Positions 57,161 through 64,000 of a stretch of 64,000 nucleotides of DNA are shown here, one piece after another (the first letter of the stretch is position 1; the number at the start of each line of letters is the position of its first letter). The notes beneath the pieces were generated by a model. It searched no databases and had not been told where the DNA came from. It saw nothing but the letters and a program-made list of their open reading frames with translations. Both the position numbers and the translations under genes were made by a program. Where the stretch lies: NCBI GenBank assembly GCA_022578965.1, contig MU400611.1:1-64000 (forward strand), read 5' to 3'. This DNA is from Xylaria sp. FL1777 (Eukaryota > Ascomycota > Sordariomycetes > Xylariales > Xylariaceae).

Positions 57161-59524
57161 ATAGTTTATAAAATTTGTAATATGCTTTTAGTATTTTGTT
57201 TAGGATTTCTTTTGCAATTTTTCTGATTTTTTTGCTTTATTTTTTATTTTTTTACTTAATAGTTTTTATTTTTTATTAGATTAAAAAATTACTAGTTTTT
57301 AATTATAATATTTCTAAAATAATGTTATAATTAAATATATTAATAATATTTAATATAATTTGCTTTTTATATTTTTATATAAATATATTAAAAAGTTTAG
57401 TTTTTTTAAGTATGCAATTATTATTATAGCTAAAAGTACTTTTATTAAATCTTTTAATTTTTTAAAACTTTTGTTTATATTTTTAAAAAATTTTATTTTG
57501 TTTTGCTATTTTAAGTAAAATTATATTAGTTTATGCTTTTAAGTTAATTAAAGTATTATATTTCTTTTTTTAATATATAAATTTAACTTTAAATTAATTT
57601 TTTTAATTATTGTATTAAACTTTTTATAAAGCTTTAGTTTTTTTAGCTATTTATTGCTTTTTTAATAAGTATTTATTTTGTTTTTTATTTACTTTTCTTT
57701 ATAAAATGTTTAAATGCTTATTTTAGTTAGCACTTTAAATATTATTATATTTAGTTTTGTTTTTATTTTTAGTTAAACTTTAAATTATAGTTTTTAGACT
57801 TTTTTGCTTTTTATAACTATTTTTTAATATAATTATATTTTAATTAGCTAATAATATTTATAATAGTTGTTTTTATATTTTTTTAAAATAGTATTATAAA
57901 TATAACTACTGTTTTTTTTAAACGTTGCAAATTTTTGTAAATCTTTATAATAAACTAAAATTATAACTAACTTTTCTTTTTTATAAAAGTTCTTTATTTA
58001 TATTTTTGCAATTTGTTTAAAAAACTAATTGTTTTTTAGTTTATTAAATAAATATTAGTAGCAATAGTATATTATATAGCAAGTTTATAATATTTCGTTA
58101 TGTTTTAAATTTTTTAAGCGTAAAATATTATTGTTATTTTTTATTATAGTTTTATTATAGTAATAACTTTTAATAATTAATTAAATTACTAGTTTTAGTT
58201 TTTAAAACATATTAGTTTTTATGCTAATTATTAATGCTTTTTTGTTTTATTATATTTAAAGCAGTTTAAGCTATAAAAATATTTCGTTTATTTTTATTAG
58301 TTTTTTTTTATAGTATTTTTTATAGTTTTTAATTTTAATTATTTTTGCTTTAAAATTTTATAAGTTTTATTTTTTTAAGTTTATTTAGCAATTAAATATT
58401 TTAATAGTTTATAATTAGTTTAGTAATTATATTATTTATAGTTATAATTTTGTTTTTTTAAATATAACTTTTTTTTAAGCTATATTTTAAGCTTTAATAA
58501 TTTAAAATTTTTATAGTTTTATAAGTTTACTAGTTATATTAACTTATTACTTTTTATTATTTGTTATTTTTAGTTAAACTATTTTTTTAAGTTATATATT
58601 AAATAACTTTAATTGTTTATATAGCAAATATATGTTTTTATAATTTGTTTTAATAATTATAAAGCTTTTAAATAATATTTGCATATTTATTTATTTTAAT
58701 TTATATAAATAAAATATTTAAATTTGTTTAATGTAGCACTTTTGTTTTGCTTTAAAATAGCAACTTTATATTTTTGCTTTAAAAATATATTTTTTAAATT
58801 GCTTTGTTATTTTTTATTGTTTTGAACTTTTATAACTTGTACTTTTTTTTTAAATTAAGAAATCTTTTTTTTTTTATAGCTTTTTTTTTCGTTTTTTTTT
58901 TTAAATTAGCATTATTTTTAAAAATGTTTTTTTTTTTATAGTTATAACATTTAACTTTAAACATGTTTTAAGGTTATTATTTTTAAATTTTACTAATTTA
59001 TTTAAATCTTTATTTAATACTTTTTTAAGTATTCTTTTTTTTGTTTTTTTTAGTTTTTTTAGTTTTAAAGTACTAATTAAATAATTATTAATTAATTATA
59101 ATAGCTATATTAATATATATATTAATTTTTGCTAGTTTATTTATTTTATATAGTTTGTTTTAAACTTAAGTTTTAAGTTTATTATAAAATAAGTAAAATA
59201 ATGCAAGTTTAAACAATTTTAAAATTACTGCTAATTGTTTAAATTTTATAGCATAGTTTATTGCTGCTTTTATTTGTTTTAAGCAATAAAGTGCTTTTTT
59301 AGCGTGTTTTGCTTTTTAAATATTTTTAAATAATGCTTTTATTTAATTTTTAAACTTAACGTAGTTTTTAAAAATTTTTTTTATTTTTAGCTTAAAGTTA
59401 GTTAACTTATTAGCTTTTAAAAAATCCTTTAAAATAAGTTAAAACTATTTTAGTACTTTTTTTAATAGAAATTATAAAGTAATTATTACTTTTTAGTTCT
59501 TTTTTATAATAATAATAAAGTATT
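57161..59524 (-). pseudogene. A2 gag and protease region with decayed zinc knuckle
   Basis: The - strand zinc knuckle near 58910-58950 reads Cys-Tyr-Asn-Tyr, then an A-run and His-Phe. The second Cys is lost by G-to-A, unlike in A1 where it survives. No protease motif could be fixed. No open frame. Confidence 0.6.
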
Positions 59525-60019
59525 TATAACAAACTTATTATATATTAATATAACGGGTTTACTTTTAAGGTTTTAATTTATAAGTAATAATAGGATCTTT
59601 AATAGTAGTTCATTAGGGAGGTTTTCGGAGTACTTTTACCATTATGCATTAATAAGGGTCTTAAAGGATTTAAAAGTAATAAATATATTAGTGCTTAGTA
59701 GTTATAAAGAAATTAATAGCTAAAAAACTAAAACTAAATAAATAACTAAATATAAGAAATGTATAATTATATAAACAAAAAAAAGATAAAAAAAGTAGTA
59801 ATTTTTTTTAAATTACTGCAAGTTTAATAAGCATTAAATTACTATAAGCTTAATAAGCTTTAAATTATTGTAAGCTTAGTAAGCTTTAAATTACTGTAAG
59901 CTTAGTAAGCTAAATAAGTTATTACGTAATTTTAGCTTTAGCTAGCAAAAAAAAAGTGCAAAGTATATATAAAAACATTAAGCTGCTTTAAAAGCTACCT
60001 TAGTGCTAATTTTATAACA
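59525..60019 (-). repeat. Shared LTR: 5' LTR of A2 and 3' LTR of A3
   Basis: 495 bp, TATAACAAACTTATTATATA (TG tip decayed to TA) to TTTTATAACA (tip intact). Family A internal sequence flanks it on both sides: gag of A2 to the left, polypurine tract of A3 (60020-60035) to the right. Four 26 bp units start at 59808. A gap-free run of transitions separates it from 53089-53580 over most of its length. Confidence 0.9.
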
Positions 60020-63000
60020 TTATTTCCTTTTTTTTAGAATTATTGTTTTAATAATTTTTTATAAGTATTTTTTCTTTTTTTTTCTTTTATATGTTATAAT
60101 ATTAAAACGCATTAAAAAAACTAACTGCTTATTTAAAACAAAGCAAAAACTTATTTTTGCTTTTTTTATTAATTTTATTAGTTATAAAGTTATGCTTTGT
60201 TTTTACTGCTTTAATTAATTATTAATATACAAAATAACAAATAATATGTTTTATTGTTTTAAATGTGTATGTGCTAGCTACTTTTGCAACAAATTAAAAG
60301 TTTTAATTAATTTAATTAATAATATAGTTTTTAAACACTATTATTTTAAAGAAAAAAAAAAGCAAGCAAAGCAATAGTTACTTTTAGTTTAAAAAAAATT
60401 AAAACAAGCTTAAAATAGCTTTAACTTTGTTTTAAGTAAGTTAGTTTAGCTTTGTATATAAAAACGTTTTTTAAAAGCAAAAAGTATTAAAATAGTTTAG
60501 CAAAAGCTTTAGTTTTTAAATAAACTAAACAAAATAAAGCGTATTAAAAAAAAATAAAAAGCGTTAGCAAAAAAGCAAAAATAACAAAAAAAGCAAGCTA
60601 AAGCAGTACAAGCTATTTTGTTTAAGTTTAATTAAGATTTTTTAAGCGCTTCTTTTAAAGTTAACTTTTTTTTTTTAGTTTTAAGCAGTTAAAATATTAG
60701 CAATAAAACTAACTTATAATTACTTTAGTAGTTTTTAAGTGTTTTTTAAGTTTTTAAATATTATTAGCATATAAATATTTTTTTTATTTAATAAAATACT
60801 TTAAATTACTATTATTTTAACAGAAATTTAGTATATTTTTAACTTTATAAACGTTTTAATTTATTTTTATTTTTAGTTATGTTTTAATAAATATTTTAAT
60901 AAATGCTAGTTTTAGTAAAAAAATATAAAAAATAAGGTAAATTTATATATTTTTTAGTAATAATAGTTTATAGTTAATAAGTAAAATAACTTTTTTAATT
61001 TTAAAAAAGCTAAGCTTTTTAAATTTTAATTTATTGCTTAATTGTTTTGTTTTAATTTAAGAGATATTAATATTTGCATTTTATTTTTGTTATAGCAAGT
61101 AAACTTTGTTTTTTTTCTTAAAAGTTAGTTCTTTAGTTTGTTTTTTATTATAATATATTAATATTTATTATTATAAAAATTAAAAGCATAATTGCAGTTT
61201 AGTTTATAGCGTTTTAATTTTTATTGTAATAGTTCTTGCTTAAAGTATTATAGTTAAAATAGCAAATGCTTTTAGTAATGTTTTTTTTTGTTTTTTAATA
61301 GTTACTTGTTATTTATAAACAGCTTTATGCAAAAATATGTTTATATTTTTGTTTGTTAATATGTTATATAAAATTTATACTATTAATAATAGTTTTACTT
61401 AATTATTTTGTTAATAGTTAATATAACTTTATAAATATTGTTTTAGTATTTAGTTTAGTTTTTTTGTTTATTTATTTATTTATAAGTAATAAACAGTTAA
61501 AAACTTTAGTTTAATATTAATAAGTTTAAAAAAACTAGTTTTAAATTTAAAAGTAAACAATTTATTTCGGTTTAAAATAATCTTTTTTAATAGTTTATGC
61601 TTATTTAAATATTAATATATAAAGACGTATATAAATTGTTTAGCTATTATATTTTCTTTAAACAGTAAAAAATAAGCATATTTAGTAAGTTTATTAATAA
61701 TAACTTATATTTTATTATATTATACTTTTATAATTAAATTAATTAATAAAAGTAGTATTATAATAAAATTTTAAGCAATAGTATACTATGCTTATTTAAG
61801 TATTTATATAAGTTATAGTAGTTTATAAAGCTTATATTAAGCTATTTTAGCTTTATTATAAATATTGCATCTTTTTATAATAAATTTAACTATGTTTTAT
61901 AGTTTTAAAAAATTGTACTTTTTTTATAATTGTTGGACTATTTTTGTTATTTTTTAATGTTTATATAATAAGTATTTATAAAATTTCTTAATAAACTTAT
62001 TTTATAAAAATTCTAATAAATAAACCTTATGTTTATATATTAGCTTATTATTTTTTAATTTTTTATATTTTTATAGTTATGTTAATTTTTTTAAGTTATA
62101 AACTTATTATAGCTATATATTTATAAAGTTCTTAAATATAACTTTGATTTTTAAGCTTTTATTTTTTTAAGAATATAATACTTAAATGTTTTTTTTTAAA
62201 ACTTTAAATTTTTTTTAACCTTGTTAACTAAATATGTTTGCTTAAATGTTTTTTTTTCCTTTAATATAACATATTTTAAAGTTAAACTTAAAAAAAAAAA
62301 CCATCTAATTTTTATATTGTTTAGTAATTTTTTATATAGTTATAAATTTCGTTAAGTTTTAATAATTTAAATAAATTTTAATTAGCTTTATAGTTTTTAT
62401 AAAAAACAGTTCTTATTTTTTAAATGCTATAATAATTGCAAGTAGTTCTTTATTATATATAAAATATTATAATGCTACGTTTTATAATGCTTTAAAATAA
62501 TAAGCTATTAAGTGCTATTTTTTATTGTTTTTTAGTTGTTTTAAAACTTTTGCAATTATATTATCTAAAGCATTTATTTTTAGCTTTTTCTTTTTTTGTA
62601 AATTAAGTAGTTTAACTATAAAGTTAAAAGTAATTTTTAGTTTTAGTTTTTTAAAAGCTTTTTAAGCTTTCTTTAAAATTAAAAAGGATTTTTTTTTGTA
62701 TTTTTTTTTTGTATACTTTATAAAATAAAATGCTATTTTTTTAAAGTTTTAAATTAACATTTAAACATAGTTTAAAAATCTTAATGCTTATGATATATTT
62801 ATAATAATAGCTAAATTAAGTATTTTTTAGTTTTATACTATATTAATTTTTAACTATTAAATTTATATTTGTTTTAAAGTAATTATAAATCTTAAAAAGT
62901 TAATTTTTTATATATACTATATATACTTTTTTATGTTAAGTTATAATTTTGTTTGTTTAAATGTTTTTAATACTTAAGTTACGTATTTTTTGTGTTTTTT

Positions 63001-64000
63001 TAGTGTTCTAAAGTAAATTAAAATATTATTTAAATAAATAAATATGAACTTATTTAAAAACTTCTATAAAATCGTTATTATTATATATTAAAAGCTAGTT
63101 AATATGTTTTGTAGTTTTTATAGCATAACTATATATTTATATAATTTATATACTATTTATATAATAATTTTTTATTTTTTTTTTTTAGCTATTTTAATAG
63201 TATAATATTTATTTAAAATATTAACTATTATAAATTATTTTGTTTAACTAATGTTTTTTTTTATAGTTATTAGCAAAATAAAGAAATATTTATTTGTAAT
63301 AATAATTACGTTTAATAATTAATAGTTAATTATTATTTATTATACTAGTTTTTTTTTTTTATTAATTAGTTGTTTTTTATTTTTTATTTTAAGTATTAAT
63401 ACTATAAAGTATTTAGTAAATAACTAAAATTTTTTTAGGAATTTTTTTGCTAAGTTTTTTTAAATATATTTTTATAAAGCGTTTGTTTTATTTAAGCTTA
63501 TATAATATATTTAATAAAGCTTTAGTTAACATTTTTTTTTAATAAAAATATAATAGTTTTATAAGCTATATTTAAAAAGTTCTTTTTTTTTTTTTTTTTA
63601 AAATAGTTTATAAAATTTATAATATATTTTTAATATTTTGTTTAGGATTTTTTTTGCGATTTTTCTAATTTTTTTGCTTTATTTTTTGCTTTTTTACTTA
63701 ATAGTTTTTGCTTTTTATTAAATTAAAAAGTTGCTAGTTTTTAGCTATAATATTTCTAAAATAATGTTATAATTAAATATATTAGCAATATTTAATATAA
63801 TTTGTTTTTTATGTTTTTATATAAATATATTAAAAAGTTTAGTTTTTTTAAATATATAACTATTATTATAGCTAAAAGTGCTTTTATTAAATTTTTTAAG
63901 TTTTTAAGATTTTTGCTTGTATTTTTAAAGAATTTTATTTTGTTTTGCTACTTTAAGTAAAATTATATTAGCTTATGCTTTTAAGTTAATTAAAGTATTA
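60020..64000 (-). mobile_element. Family A Ty3/Gypsy chromovirus, copy A3 (truncated by window end)
   Basis: Internal sequence of a third family A copy, collinear with A2 53581-57558 at an offset of 6.44 kb. Polypurine tract 60020-60035, chromodomain relic about 60752-60851, integrase to about 62235, RNase H about 62236-62665, RT with catalytic box Tyr-Leu-Asn-Asn at 63025-63036, and RT N-terminal blocks to about 63600. Differences from A2 are almost all transitions, with small changes in A/T run length. Gag and the 5' LTR lie beyond the window. No frame is open. Confidence 0.88.

Larger units (their letters stand above)
53089..60019 (-). mobile_element. Family A Ty3/Gypsy chromovirus, copy A2
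   Basis: A complete 6.9 kb element without nested insertions. 3' LTR 53089-53580, polypurine tract (AAAAAAAAGGAAATAA on the - strand) at 53581-53596. Then, rightward on the - strand, come chromodomain, integrase, RNase H, RT and gag, and the 5' LTR 59525-60019. It serves as the reference that reveals the insertions in A1. It lies in direct tandem with A3, which shares the LTR at 59525-60019; unit offset is about 6.44 kb. Confidence 0.9.

Noticed and set aside
1..64000. Mitochondrial or plastid DNA, given the AT content
   Set aside because: No organellar protein, rRNA or tRNA gene is visible. Instead there are nuclear LTR retrotransposons and a Tc1/mariner-type element with transition-biased decay.

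Overview
This window looks like a transposon graveyard from a filamentous ascomycete (Pezizomycotina) shaped by repeat-induced point mutation (RIP). By eye, G+C is below about one fifth throughout. No intact gene is visible in 64 kb. Wherever two copies of a repeat can be laid side by side they differ almost only by C/T and G/A transitions, and LTR pairs have kept identical lengths. Every decodable domain belongs to a fungal transposable element and is broken by stops that transitions can create. The species cannot be named from this.

Layout. 1-4737: an AT-only satellite holding a 1.86 kb Tc1/mariner-type transposon (165-2027, TA target duplication, about 45 bp inverted repeats) and a slightly GC-richer relic island (2407-4329). 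4738-6064: featureless. 6065-34089: one Ty3/Gypsy chromovirus (family A, copy A1, + strand) with 515 bp LTRs, split by two later insertions. The first is B1 (about 10113-21704), a composite of unknown class that interrupts the reverse transcriptase. The second is a different Gypsy chromovirus, Y (24145-32846, - strand, 207 bp LTRs, 5 bp duplication ACTTA), which interrupts the chromodomain. 34095-46350: old AT-rich sequence D, split by a Ty1/Copia element C (35889-43263, - strand, 287 bp LTRs, duplication CTTAA). 46351-53088: B2, an inverted second copy of family B. 53089-64000: two family-A elements in tandem on the - strand (A2 and A3) sharing one LTR at 59525-60019. They cut off B2, and A3 runs off the window.

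Chronology. A1 predates B1 and Y, which lie inside it. B2 predates A2/A3, which interrupt it. Family A was therefore mobile both before and after B insertions. The most unusual feature is a pair of long tandem arrays in B1 (18135-21435) and B2 (48960-51831) built on a 54 bp (18-codon) subunit. Its period keeps one frame open through several units, giving the longest open frames outside Y; these are more likely a by-product of periodicity than a gene, but are worth testing.

For the cell, the region is most plausibly constitutive heterochromatin: an AT isochore, pericentromere/centromere or subtelomere. The sequence alone does not decide which.
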